In this document: positions 1 through 8,523 of the stretch, in pieces | Numbering within the stretch: the stretch's first letter is position 1 | How the letters are laid out: each line of letters begins with the position of its first letter | Made by a program: the position numbers and the translations under genes | Notes under the pieces: generated by a model | Databases searched by the model: none | Told to the model about the DNA's origin: nothing | Seen by the model: only the letters and a program-made list of their open reading frames with translations | Assembly: GCA_030653385.1 (NCBI GenBank) | Contig: JAURZM010000047.1 | Span: 124,001 to 188,000, forward strand | Length of the DNA stretch: 64,000 nucleotides | Direction of reading: 5' to 3' | Source of the DNA: Rubrivivax sp. | Lineage (GTDB): Bacteria; Pseudomonadota; Gammaproteobacteria; Burkholderiales; Burkholderiaceae_C

Positions 1-1571
1 GCCAGGCCGTCTTTGCTGACCGATTCCAGAAACTCGGCGCGCGCCCGGTGGGTGTTGTTCAACAGCGTCGCGTTGAACACACCCTCGTAGACATGCGCCA
101 GGTCGGCTGCGGTGGTCAGGTTGCGCAGGCCGGCAGGGTCCACGCGTTCGTTGACCACGTCCCAATAGCCGCAGCCCACGTTGTGGCGCAGCTGGGTGTC
201 CACCATGCCCACCGCAGCGGCCGTGGCGTTCAGCGCGTCGAAGCCGCCGTAGCGCAGCACCACACCGCGCGTGGTGCGGTTGTCCGACGCAGCCATCATG
301 CGGTCCAGGCCCCACTCCAGCGAGCTGTACAGCGCATAGCCGTCGTGTTCGTGCTGGGGCTTCGGGCAGCGGTCCTTGGGCACGTGGTTCGAGCCTTCGG
401 CCGGGTAGTTGTAGTAGGTGAAGAGGCTGTCCAGGCTGTCGTTGCCGGCCTGCACCTGGCGCATCGCGTGCAGCAGGTGCAGCACCTTGATGGCACTGGC
501 GGTCTCGGCGCGGCGCTCACCGTTGTAGTTGGCCAGCACCGGGCCGTCCACGCGCTTGATGAAGGCCGAGAAGATGCCCAGCGGGTTCTGGTTGGCATCC
601 AGGAAGGGCGCAAACGCCGTGCGCAGGCGCCGTTCGGTGGCGTTGGCGTTGTCGATCAGCACGGCGTCGAAGCGGCGCCCGCTGGTGGTGCTGTAGCTGA
701 CGATGTCCACCGGCCGTGCGCCCAGCTGCTGGGCATGCTGGTTCAGGTCCAGCAGCGACCGGAAGCCGTACTTGTGCCACCAGGCCGAGTTGTCGGCGCC
801 GGTGTTGCGCACCTGCACAAAGAGGTAGCGGCCGCCCGGCACCCGCGCGAGCTTGACGACACGGCCCTGGAAGGCCGTGGTGCGTGTGGCGATCTGCGCC
901 GGCGTGAGGTCGGCTTCCCAGTCGAACAGGCGAAAGTCGCTGCCGGTGTTGCGCACGAACACGGCGTTGTAGCGCCGCGCAGCACCGGTGCCCCAGCCGT
1001 CCAGGTCGATCGGTCGTGAGCCTGTGGCCTGCATGTGGGCATGCAACTGGTTGTGTGTCACGCCCAGCAGGTAAGACCAGTCGCGCCGCGCGCCGCCGCT
1101 GTTGGACACCATCACCACCGCATAGCGGATCTGGCCGCCACCGCGGTCGTAGCGGTCGATCTCGATCAGCCGGCCCTGGTTGGCGTTGACCAGCGCCGCC
1201 ACCTGCTCGGCCGTCTGGTCGTAGTACCACCACCAGCCCGGCACGGCGTAGGCGCCGGTGTTGGGCACCAGACGCGCCAGGAAACGCGGTTCCCCGCCGT
1301 TGGTGACCGCGCTCACCTCCAGGCCGACGATGCGTGCGTTGTGCTCGGCCAGGCGGTCGGACAGCGCCTGTGGCGTCTGGTTGGTGTAACTCAACCAGCC
1401 GGTGGGGGTGTTGACCGAGTGGTCGTCGGTGAGCGCGGTGGTGTCCAGCGCGGCGCGCGAAGGGGACGCGCACAGCGCCGCCAGCGACAGCGCCAGCGTG
1501 CAGCCCAGCGTGCGGAACAGGGCGTGCCAGCTGCGCGGGGCGGCTGGTGGGACAAGCAGGGTTGCGGCCAT
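1..1571 (-). CDS. Secreted tandem-repeat (BTRD1-like) protein with class A beta-lactamase-like serine hydrolase domain, 3' end cut by window edge
   Basis: The C-terminal end lies outside the window; 523 residues are visible. ATG at 1571 is preceded by GAGGAG six bases upstream. Residues 1-40 form a signal peptide ending in SRA. Residues about 45-330 hold several copies of a repeat built on 'RPIDLDGWG...RYNAVFVRNTG', 'ARPVDIVSYS...RRFDAVLIDN' and similar lines, which I recognise as bacterial tandem repeat domain 1. Then comes 'ETASAIKVLHLLHAM' with an SxxK motif (Ser359, Lys362), the nucleophile motif of serine beta-lactamases and penicillin-binding proteins. The same architecture is known in fungal polyglycine hydrolases, so a secreted endopeptidase is as likely as a true beta-lactamase. 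SDN and KTG equivalents could not be judged because the gene is cut. Confidence 0.75.
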   Translation of the reverse strand, partial: MAATLLVPPAAPRSWHALFRTLGCTLALSLAALCASPSRAALDTTALTDDHSVNTPTGWLSYTNQTPQALSDRLAEHNARIVGLEVSAVTNGGEPRFLARLVPNTGAYAVPGWWWYYDQTAEQVAALVNANQGRLIEIDRYDRGGGQIRYAVVMVSNSGGARRDWSYLLGVTHNQLHAHMQATGSRPIDLDGWGTGAARRYNAVFVRNTGSDFRLFDWEADLTPAQIATRTTAFQGRVVKLARVPGGRYLFVQVRNTGADNSAWWHKYGFRSLLDLNQHAQQLGARPVDIVSYSTTSGRRFDAVLIDNANATERRLRTAFAPFLDANQNPLGIFSAFIKRVDGPVLANYNGERRAETASAIKVLHLLHAMRQVQAGNDSLDSLFTYYNYPAEGSNHVPKDRCPKPQHEHDGYALYSSLEWGLDRMMAASDNRTTRGVVLRYGGFDALNATAAAVGMVDTQLRHNVGCGYWDVVNERVDPAGLRNLTTAADLAHVYEGVFNATLLNNTHRARAEFLESVSKDGL

Positions 1572-1666
1572 GAGGGGCTCCTCTTGCGCCGCATCCGGCG
1601 ACATGCCTGCAGCGCGTGCCGCCATGATCGGCAGCAGGCGTTGCTCAGCCGTTGCGCGGCTTGGGG

Positions 1667-3568
1667 CTAAGCCCTTGCCCTGCGCGCCACCAGCGCTGCC
1701 AAGCCCAGCACCATCATCAGCCAGGTGGCCGGTTCCGGCACCGGTGCCGGCACCAGGCTCATCGTCATCAGGATCGGGTCGTGGTCCGACACCTGGTCGA
1801 TGAACTCGGCGTTGGCGTGCACCACGTCGTAGGCCAGCCCGCTGGCGTTCAGCAGGTTGGAAGAGACCCACATGTGGTCCAGCGTCTGCAGATTGCCTTC
1901 GAAGCTGTAGGAATAGCGGTCACCCGCGGCCAGGGTGTGGGTCAGGTTGGTCAACCCGGCGGCGGCCAGCGGGGCCAGCGAACTGGCGAACTGGAAGTCG
2001 TTCAGGTCACCCGTGACCACGATGTTGGCGTTGGGGTTGATCGCCAGCAGCCCGGCCACGAAGCTGCCCACCGCAGTGGCTTGTGCCAGGCGTTGCGTTT
2101 CAGTGCCGTTGATCGGCGGCTGCGTGGGGCCATACAGCGGCTGGTCACCCCCCTTGCTGTTGAAGTGGTTGGCGATGACGATGATCTGCTGCCCGTCCAC
2201 CTTGAACTCGGTCACCAGCGGCTTGCGGCTGTTGGTGAAGGCCGGGTTCGTGGGGTCGATGCGGCCCGCACCCAGGTTCAGCTGGATCTGGCCGTCCACC
2301 GTGGCAATGGCCGACACGGCGTCCAGTGCACCACCCACCACGCCGGCAAAGCTGACACGTGAGGTGTCGTACATGAAGGCCTGGCGGATGTTGCCGCCGG
2401 GTTGGCCGCCGTCGGCGTTGTTGATGCCGTTGACCGTGACCCAGGCGTAGCTGCGCCCCGTGGCGCTGTTCAGTGCCGTGGCCAGCGTGTTCAGCGTCAC
2501 GTCGGCGGCCACCACGCCGTTGTTGGTGGCGCCGTTGTTGTCCTGGATCTCCTGCAGGCTGATCAGGTGTGGTGCGCCCAGGTTGCCGGCAATCTGCCCG
2601 GCGATGGCCGTGAAACGGGCCGGCGCCGCCGTGCCGCCCAGGTTTTCGACGTTGTAGCTGGCCAGGCCGAAATGGCCCGTGGGAATGACCGCACTTTCAC
2701 GCGTCAGGCCGTTGCTCACCACCGTGGGTGTTTCGGTGACCAGCAGCTTGTAGTTGTTGAAGCTGTAGTCCAGCACACCGGTCACGTTCGACAGCTGCGC
2801 ACCGCTGTTCACGCTGGGCGTGGCGGTGATGCGGTTGTCGATGATGATGCGGTGGCCGTTGAACTGCCCTGGTGCGATGACCAGGCCGCCGCGGTCCGAC
2901 GTGAAGGTGCCGGGCGCAAAGGCCTGGGCCGATGCATAGAGCGCCGTTTCGCCGGTGCCGGTGTTGCTGGGGCCGCTGCTGATGGCCGAGGGCAGGCTGA
3001 TGCGCATGCCTTCCATCGCTTCGTAGAAGTCCATGCTGTACGCCGTAGGCTGCAGCACGTAGCCGGGTGCGGTTTCGATGTTGCCGACGAGGGGCGCAAT
3101 GGCCGTGGGCGGCAGGAAGCCGCCACCGATGCTGATGGCCGCGGGCAGCGCATTGCCGCTGGAGATGGCGTTCCAGCTGCCGCCGAAGCCGGCGGTGGCG
3201 TTGATCTCGGTCAGCGTCAGGTTGGTGGCGTCGCTGCCGGGGCGGAACTCGATGACGCGGCCGCTGACCCGCACGTCGTCGCCGGCCAGCGGCTTGACCG
3301 CCGCGCTGCCCAGGAAAACGTAGATCGCGTCGGACGTGAGCGCGTTGCCGTCGCCGCTGTCCTGGAGCCAGAAGCCGTTGCCGTCACGTGCCGTGACGAT
3401 GCCGGCGATGCTGTTGACCTGCAGGTTGTTGAAAGGCGAGATGTGCGAGGTGCCTTGCAGCGCGCCGATGCTCTGTGCCCAGGCCGGGCCTGTGGCCAGC
3501 GGCAGGGCGAGAGCCAGCACGATGGCCTGGCAGACCGGCCGCAGCCGGCTTCGAAGGGTGGTGTTCAT
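1667..3568 (-). CDS. Extracellular endonuclease/exonuclease/phosphatase-family nuclease with PEP-CTERM tail
   Basis: 633 residues from the ATG at 3568; another ATG six bases upstream is possible, but the AGGAC ribosome site fits 3568 better. A signal peptide (ends AWAQ) is followed by an OB-like region, 'SIAGIVTARDGNGFWLQD', typical of ExeM/NucH-type secreted DNases. A large endonuclease/exonuclease/phosphatase domain follows: 'SYNVENLGG', 'LISLQEIQDNNG', 'VIANHFNSKGGD', 'VVTGDLNDFQ' and 'VSDHDPILMTMSL' give the Glu, His, Asp-Asn and terminal Asp-His of the catalytic core. The C-terminus is a PEP-CTERM sorting signal (VPEPATW, hydrophobic stretch, RRAR). It is probably secreted and anchored or processed at the cell surface, acting on extracellular DNA. 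The next gene on the same strand (3596-4411) is a likely partner. Confidence 0.85.
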   Translation of the reverse strand: MNTTLRSRLRPVCQAIVLALALPLATGPAWAQSIGALQGTSHISPFNNLQVNSIAGIVTARDGNGFWLQDSGDGNALTSDAIYVFLGSAAVKPLAGDDVRVSGRVIEFRPGSDATNLTLTEINATAGFGGSWNAISSGNALPAAISIGGGFLPPTAIAPLVGNIETAPGYVLQPTAYSMDFYEAMEGMRISLPSAISSGPSNTGTGETALYASAQAFAPGTFTSDRGGLVIAPGQFNGHRIIIDNRITATPSVNSGAQLSNVTGVLDYSFNNYKLLVTETPTVVSNGLTRESAVIPTGHFGLASYNVENLGGTAAPARFTAIAGQIAGNLGAPHLISLQEIQDNNGATNNGVVAADVTLNTLATALNSATGRSYAWVTVNGINNADGGQPGGNIRQAFMYDTSRVSFAGVVGGALDAVSAIATVDGQIQLNLGAGRIDPTNPAFTNSRKPLVTEFKVDGQQIIVIANHFNSKGGDQPLYGPTQPPINGTETQRLAQATAVGSFVAGLLAINPNANIVVTGDLNDFQFASSLAPLAAAGLTNLTHTLAAGDRYSYSFEGNLQTLDHMWVSSNLLNASGLAYDVVHANAEFIDQVSDHDPILMTMSLVPAPVPEPATWLMMVLGLAALVARRARA

Positions 3569-3595
3569 GTGCATGTGTCCTGCGTTCGCGTTGCT

Positions 3596-4411
3596 TCAGG
3601 CGCGACGGCGCGCGACAAAACCCACGGCAGCCAGGCCGGCCAGCATCAGCGCCAGCTTGCCGGGTTCGGGCACGGCGGTGACGGTCAGCGTCAGGTTGTC
3701 GATGGCCAGGCCGTGGTCGTTGCCGATGTCGTTGCGTTCGGTCCAGCGCAGCCACAGCGTGTCGCCGGGCGCCCAGGTCAGGCCGGTGACGCTGGACGAC
3801 AGGCCGGCCACCCGGCCGGCGCTGTTGCCGTCCACAGCCGCCGCGCTGGCGCCGACGACGGGCGAGGCCCACGTCAGGCTGGCTGGGGCCGTCCAGCCGC
3901 TGACGACGCCGAAGGTGGCGCCGACGCCAAATTCCATCACCATGGGCTGGGCATTGGTGTTGCCGCCATTGCGCCATTGCTCGCCGTCGAAGCCGATGGT
4001 GAAGCCTTCGAGCGCGCTGCCGCTGTTGTTGGTGAAGGCCACGGCGATGTAACCGGCCACCGCACCCGACGCGGGGCTGCCAAAGTAGGCGCCGCCCGAG
4101 GCCACGCCGCCCAGCGCCCGGTCGCTGCCGCCGGCTTCGCCGAAGCTGTAGAAACTGCCGGCATTGCCCGCGCCCGTGCCGGCCACCAGCGTGGCGGCGT
4201 CGGCCAGCGTGCTGGTGTACAGGTACCAGCCGGCCAGCGTGCCGTTGTTGGCCCAGGGGGTGGCCACGGTGCTGGTGCTCAGGCTGTCGAAGCTCTGGGC
4301 GTAAGCGAAGTCGACAGCGTCAACGCTGATGGCGGCGTGTACGGGCGCCAGGCTCAGGGCCAGCAGGGGCAGGGCGAACAAGGGGGCGTGGGCGAACAAG
4401 GTCTTGGACAT
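3596..4411 (-). CDS. PEP-CTERM secreted protein, similar to the N-terminal accessory region of secreted nucleases
   Basis: 271 residues from the ATG at 4411, which has AGAGGA five bases before it; a longer frame upstream to 4495 lacks such a site. A signal peptide ends at VHA. The middle ('FDSLSTSTVATPW', 'LAGWYLYTS', 'SFYSFGEAGGSDRALG', 'GFDGEQWRNGG', 'LAIDNLTLTV') resembles the lectin-like jelly-roll region that in many bacteria sits in front of an exonuclease/phosphatase domain in one long protein. The tail is a PEP-CTERM signal (VPEPGK, hydrophobic stretch, ARRRA). It lies 27 bases upstream of the nuclease gene on the same strand, so co-transcription is likely. No catalytic residues were seen; the role is inferred from position and likeness. 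Confidence 0.7.
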   Translation of the reverse strand: MSKTLFAHAPLFALPLLALSLAPVHAAISVDAVDFAYAQSFDSLSTSTVATPWANNGTLAGWYLYTSTLADAATLVAGTGAGNAGSFYSFGEAGGSDRALGGVASGGAYFGSPASGAVAGYIAVAFTNNSGSALEGFTIGFDGEQWRNGGNTNAQPMVMEFGVGATFGVVSGWTAPASLTWASPVVGASAAAVDGNSAGRVAGLSSSVTGLTWAPGDTLWLRWTERNDIGNDHGLAIDNLTLTVTAVPEPGKLALMLAGLAAVGFVARRRA

Positions 4412-4588
4412 GGTTTTCCTCTTGGATGGAATGGTTGGCTTGGGTTTGGCGCGGCTCAAACGACGCTGGGCCGTCACACCGGCTGCACCAAGCACGAATC
4501 ATGCGGGCGGCAGGTTTTGGCTTGGTGACAGGTGCGGCGGGCCGGACTCCGCCAGAATGCGGCTCTTGTTGAGAGCACAAGCCAAGCG

Positions 4589-7342
4589 ATGCCACACCGA
4601 CTGATGACCTTCGTTCTGCGCCTGGCCCTGGGCCTGGCGCTTGTTGCACCCACGCCCGCGCTGCTGGCGCAGGGCACGCTGCCCGCCGGCATGACCCAGG
4701 TCACCAGCGTCGAAGGCATCACCGAGTACCGGCTGGCCAATGGCCTGCAGGTGCTGCTGGTGCCCGACAACAGCAAGCCCACGACCACCGTCAACGTCAC
4801 CTACCGGGTGGGCAGCCGGCACGAAAACTACGGCGAAACCGGCATGGCCCACCTGCTGGAACACCTGGTGTTCAAGGGCACGCCCACGACCAAGAACGTG
4901 TGGAGCGAATTCACCAAGCGCGGGCTGCGTGCCAACGGCAGCACCTGGACCGACCGCACCAACTACTTCGCCAGTTTTGCGGCCAACGACGACAACCTGA
5001 AGTGGTACCTCAGCTGGCAGGCCGACATCATGGTCAACAGCTTCATCGCCAGGGCCGACCTCGACACCGAGATGACGGTCGTGCGCAACGAGTTCGAGAT
5101 GGGTGAAAACAACCCCGGCCGGGTGCTGTTCCAGAAGACGCTGGCCGGCATGTACGACTGGCACAACTACGGCAAGAGCACGATCGGCGCACGCACCGAC
5201 ATCGAAAACGTCGACATCCCGCGCCTGCAGGCTTTTTACCGCCAGTACTACCAGCCCGACAACGCCACGCTGGTGGTTTCGGGCAAGTACGACCATGCAC
5301 AGGTGGTGGCCTGGATCGCGCAGTACTTCGGCGCCTTGCCCAAGCCGCAGCGCGTGCTGCCGGTGACCTACACGCTGGACCCGCCGCAAGACGGCGAACG
5401 GGTGCTGAACGTGCGCCGCGTCGGCGGTGCGCCGCTGCTCTACATGGCCTACCACACGCCCCCGGGTTCGCATCCCGACGCTGCGGCCGTGCAATTGCTG
5501 GCCGGTGTGCTGGGCGACAGCCCGGGCGGCCGCCTGCACAAGCGGGTGGTGGAACAGCGCCTGGCCGCACAGGCCTGGGGCTTTGGACTGTCGTGGGCCG
5601 AAACGTCGCCGCTGATGCTGGGCGCCGCGCTGGCCCCGGGGCAGGACGTCGACAAGGCCCGCGCCGCGATGGTCGCGGTGCTGGACGGCCTGGCCACCGA
5701 GCCGGTGACGGCCGAAGAACTGGAACGGGCACGCATCGGCTGGCTCAACAACTGGGACCAAGGCTTCGACGACCCCGAGGCCATCGGCGTGGCCATGTCC
5801 GAGGCCATCGCCCAAGGTGACTGGCGCCTGTATTTCCTGCAGCGCGACCGTGCGCGGCAGGTCACGCTGGCCGACATCAACCGTGTCGCCAGGGACTGGA
5901 TCAAGCGCGACAACCGCACCGTGGCCATCTACGAGCCCGTGACCCAGGCTGACCGTGCGCCGCAGGGTGCGCGCGTGGACGTGGCGGCCCAGGTCAAGGG
6001 CTACAAGGGCGACCCCAGTGCCGCACTGGCCGAGGCCTTCGACCCCACGCCGGCGAACCTGGACGCGCGCGGCATCGACGGCCGCCTGCCGGTGGGCATC
6101 AAGCTCACGCTTTTGCCCAAGGGCACCCGCGGCCGTGCGGTTCATGCGCGGCTGGCCCTGCACCACGGCAACGAGAAGTCGCTTTTTGGCCAGCAGGTCG
6201 CGGCCAGCATGGCCGGCAGCTTGCTCGACAAGGGCGGTGCGGGGCTGAGCCGCCAACAGATTGCCGACCAGTTCGACAAGTTGCAGGCCCAGGTGAGCTT
6301 CAGCGCCAGCGGCGAAACCGTCAACGTGGCCATCACCACCAAACGTGACCGGCTGCCGGCGGTGATCGACCTGGTGGGCAGGCTGCTGCGTGAACCGGCC
6401 TTCGATGCCGGCCCGCTGGAAGAAGCGCGGCGCCAGTGGCTGGCCAGCATCGAGCGCCAGCGCAAGGAGCCGTCGGCCGTCATCCGGCAGCGCATCGACC
6501 GCCATGGCAACCCGTACCCGCGAGGTGATGTGCGCCATGTGCCGAGCTTCGAAGAGTCCGAAGCCGACGTGAAGTCCGTGACGCTGGAACAGGTGAAGGA
6601 CTTCCACCGCCGCTTCTACAGCGCCGCCAAGGGCGAGTTTGCCGCCGTCGGCGACATGGACGTGTCAGCGGTGCGCAAGGCCCTGGACACGGCCTTCGGC
6701 AACTGGCGCCAGCCGGCCGCCGGCCCGCAGCCGCATGCCCGTGTGCCGCGGCCGCTGGTGGCCGGTGCGCCGCAGCGTTTTGTCGAAATCACGCCCGACA
6801 AGGCCAACGCCGATTTGCTGGGCCGCCTGGCCCTGCCCATCAACGACCGCCACCCCGACCACGCCGCGCTGATGCTGGCCAACTACCTGTTCGGCCAGGG
6901 CGGCAGCTCGCGCCTTTGGGTGCGCATCCGCGAGTCAGACGGCCTGAGCTACGACGTGCGCTCGGTCATGAACTGGGGCTCGCTGGACGTGGCCACGCAA
7001 TGGAACGTGAGCGCCATCTTCGCGCCGCAGAACCAGGCCAAGGTCGAAGCGGCTTTCAAGGAAGAACTGGCGCGTTCACTGAAAGACGGCTTCACGCAGG
7101 CCGAACTGGACGAGGGCCGCACCGGCCTGCTGAACTTCCGTCGCCTTTCGCGTGCGCAGGACGACAGCACCGCCAGCCAGATCAACCGCAACCTTTACCT
7201 GGACCGCAAGTTTGCCTTTGCGCAGCAGGTCGACGACAGTCTGGCGCGCCTGACGCTGGCCGACATCAACGCCGCCTGGCGCAAGCACATCGACCCCGAG
7301 CGCCTGGTGATGGCCTGGGGCGGTGACTTCAAACAGCCCTGA
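4589..7342 (+). CDS. M16 family zinc metallopeptidase, single-chain two-domain form
   Basis: 917 residues from the ATG at 4589, giving a signal peptide 'LALGLALVAPTPALLAQ'; the ATG at 4604 is also possible. The N-terminal half has the inverted zinc motif HxxEH (H88-L-L-E91-H92 in 'GMAHLLEHLVFKG') and the downstream ligand Glu in 'VVRNEFEMGEN'. The C-terminal half is a second M16-like fold without the zinc motif ('SLLDKGGAGLSRQQIAD', 'LPINDRHPDHAALMLAN', 'GQGGSSRLWVRIRE'), as in pitrilysin-type periplasmic peptidases of Proteobacteria. It probably degrades peptides in the periplasm. The Ser/Thr kinase gene follows 26 bases later. A divergent 177-bp spacer separates it from the PEP-CTERM gene. 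Confidence 0.9.
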   Translation: MPHRLMTFVLRLALGLALVAPTPALLAQGTLPAGMTQVTSVEGITEYRLANGLQVLLVPDNSKPTTTVNVTYRVGSRHENYGETGMAHLLEHLVFKGTPTTKNVWSEFTKRGLRANGSTWTDRTNYFASFAANDDNLKWYLSWQADIMVNSFIARADLDTEMTVVRNEFEMGENNPGRVLFQKTLAGMYDWHNYGKSTIGARTDIENVDIPRLQAFYRQYYQPDNATLVVSGKYDHAQVVAWIAQYFGALPKPQRVLPVTYTLDPPQDGERVLNVRRVGGAPLLYMAYHTPPGSHPDAAAVQLLAGVLGDSPGGRLHKRVVEQRLAAQAWGFGLSWAETSPLMLGAALAPGQDVDKARAAMVAVLDGLATEPVTAEELERARIGWLNNWDQGFDDPEAIGVAMSEAIAQGDWRLYFLQRDRARQVTLADINRVARDWIKRDNRTVAIYEPVTQADRAPQGARVDVAAQVKGYKGDPSAALAEAFDPTPANLDARGIDGRLPVGIKLTLLPKGTRGRAVHARLALHHGNEKSLFGQQVAASMAGSLLDKGGAGLSRQQIADQFDKLQAQVSFSASGETVNVAITTKRDRLPAVIDLVGRLLREPAFDAGPLEEARRQWLASIERQRKEPSAVIRQRIDRHGNPYPRGDVRHVPSFEESEADVKSVTLEQVKDFHRRFYSAAKGEFAAVGDMDVSAVRKALDTAFGNWRQPAAGPQPHARVPRPLVAGAPQRFVEITPDKANADLLGRLALPINDRHPDHAALMLANYLFGQGGSSRLWVRIRESDGLSYDVRSVMNWGSLDVATQWNVSAIFAPQNQAKVEAAFKEELARSLKDGFTQAELDEGRTGLLNFRRLSRAQDDSTASQINRNLYLDRKFAFAQQVDDSLARLTLADINAAWRKHIDPERLVMAWGGDFKQP

Positions 7343-7368
7343 ACGCGCAGCGACCGGGACACCGCACC

Positions 7369-8511
7369 ATGAACAACAGCAGCGACGGCAGCCGCGAACG
7401 CGCGGAACAGCGCACCCTGCTGATGCCGCGGCGCGACCAGGGCAGCCACCTGCCCAAGGGCAGCACGCTGCAGGAATTTGTCGTCGAACAGGTGCTCGGC
7501 CTGGGCGGCTACAGCATCGTCTACCTGGCGCGCGACACCAAGCTCGACCGCCGTGTGGCGGTGAAGGAATACCTGCCCGGCACCTTGGCCATGCGCGCTC
7601 CCTCTGGCGAGGTGGTGGCACGCCTGCCGCGGTTTGAAGAGTCCTACCAGAAGGGCCTGCAGAGTTTCATCAACGAAGCGCGCCTGCTGGGTTCTTTCGA
7701 CCACCCCTCGCTGGTCAAGGTCTACCGCTTCTGGGCCGACAAGGGCACTGCCTACATGGCCATGCCCTATTACAACGGCACGACGCTGAAAAAGTGGCTG
7801 GTCGACCTGGGCGCACCGCCCAGCGAACGCTGGCTGCGCCAGCTGGCCGAGCCGCTGATGCAGGCGCTGGCGGTGCTGCACGACAACAACTGCCTGCACC
7901 GCGACGTGGCACCGGACAACATCCTGATGCTCTACGACCGGGCCGGCGGCAACTTTCTGGAGCAGCAGCCGCGCCCCGTGCTGCTGGACTTCGGCGCCGC
8001 GCGGCGCGTGGCCGCCGAAGCGACGCAGAACCTGACGTCGATCCTGAAAAGCGGCTACTCACCGGTCGAGCAGTACGACAACGAAGCCGGCCTGCGCCAG
8101 GGCACCTGGAGCGATGTCTATGCGCTGTGTGCGGTGCTCTATGCGGCGGCCATCGGCAAGGTGCCCAATGCGTCCATCGCGCGCCTGGTCCGTGACGACC
8201 TGATTCCGGCACGGGTGGCCGGCAAGGGCCGTTATTCGCAGGCCTTCCTGGCGGCCATCGACGCCGGTCTGTCGGTGCGGCCCGAGCAGCGGCCGCAGAC
8301 CATGGCCGAACTGCAGGCCTGGTTCAAGCGCCCCGAACCGGCGGCCGAGGTCAAACCCGACCGCACCGTGCCGGTGCCCGAGACATCCACCGTGGACCTG
8401 CAGCTGGAGCCGCCGGCGCCACCGACAGGTTCCCGCACCCGCTGGGTGCCGGTCATCGGCGGCTTGCTGCTGGCCCTGGTGCTGGCCGCGGTGCTGTTTT
8501 CGCGCCGCTGA
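7369..8511 (+). CDS. Tail-anchored Ser/Thr protein kinase (Hanks type)
   Basis: 380 residues. The kinase domain runs from about residue 38 to 320: Gly-rich loop 'VLGLGGYSIVYLARD', catalytic Lys66 in 'RVAVKEYLPG', 'LHRDVAPDNILM' (HRD with the metal Asn) and 'VLLDFGAARR' (DFG) are all present, so it should be active. After an acidic Pro-rich linker, the last 20 residues are a single hydrophobic helix ending in FSRR ('VIGGLLLALVLAAVLF'). The kinase therefore faces the cytoplasm with essentially no outer domain. It lies 26 bases behind the M16 peptidase gene and ends 12 bases from a convergent nucleotidase gene. Its substrate is not evident. Confidence 0.9.
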   Translation: MNNSSDGSRERAEQRTLLMPRRDQGSHLPKGSTLQEFVVEQVLGLGGYSIVYLARDTKLDRRVAVKEYLPGTLAMRAPSGEVVARLPRFEESYQKGLQSFINEARLLGSFDHPSLVKVYRFWADKGTAYMAMPYYNGTTLKKWLVDLGAPPSERWLRQLAEPLMQALAVLHDNNCLHRDVAPDNILMLYDRAGGNFLEQQPRPVLLDFGAARRVAAEATQNLTSILKSGYSPVEQYDNEAGLRQGTWSDVYALCAVLYAAAIGKVPNASIARLVRDDLIPARVAGKGRYSQAFLAAIDAGLSVRPEQRPQTMAELQAWFKRPEPAAEVKPDRTVPVPETSTVDLQLEPPAPPTGSRTRWVPVIGGLLLALVLAAVLFSRR

Positions 8512-8523
8512 AGCGCGGCTTGC

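Noticed and set aside
2402..4528. A 708-residue plus-strand frame over the PEP-CTERM genes
   Set aside because: Composition is Gly/Ala/Arg/Gln-rich without motifs, while the minus strand codes for two proteins with signal peptides and sorting tails.
4499..6607. A 702-residue minus-strand frame over the M16 peptidase gene
   Set aside because: The plus strand has the zinc motif and full family likeness; the antisense frame is a compositional shadow.
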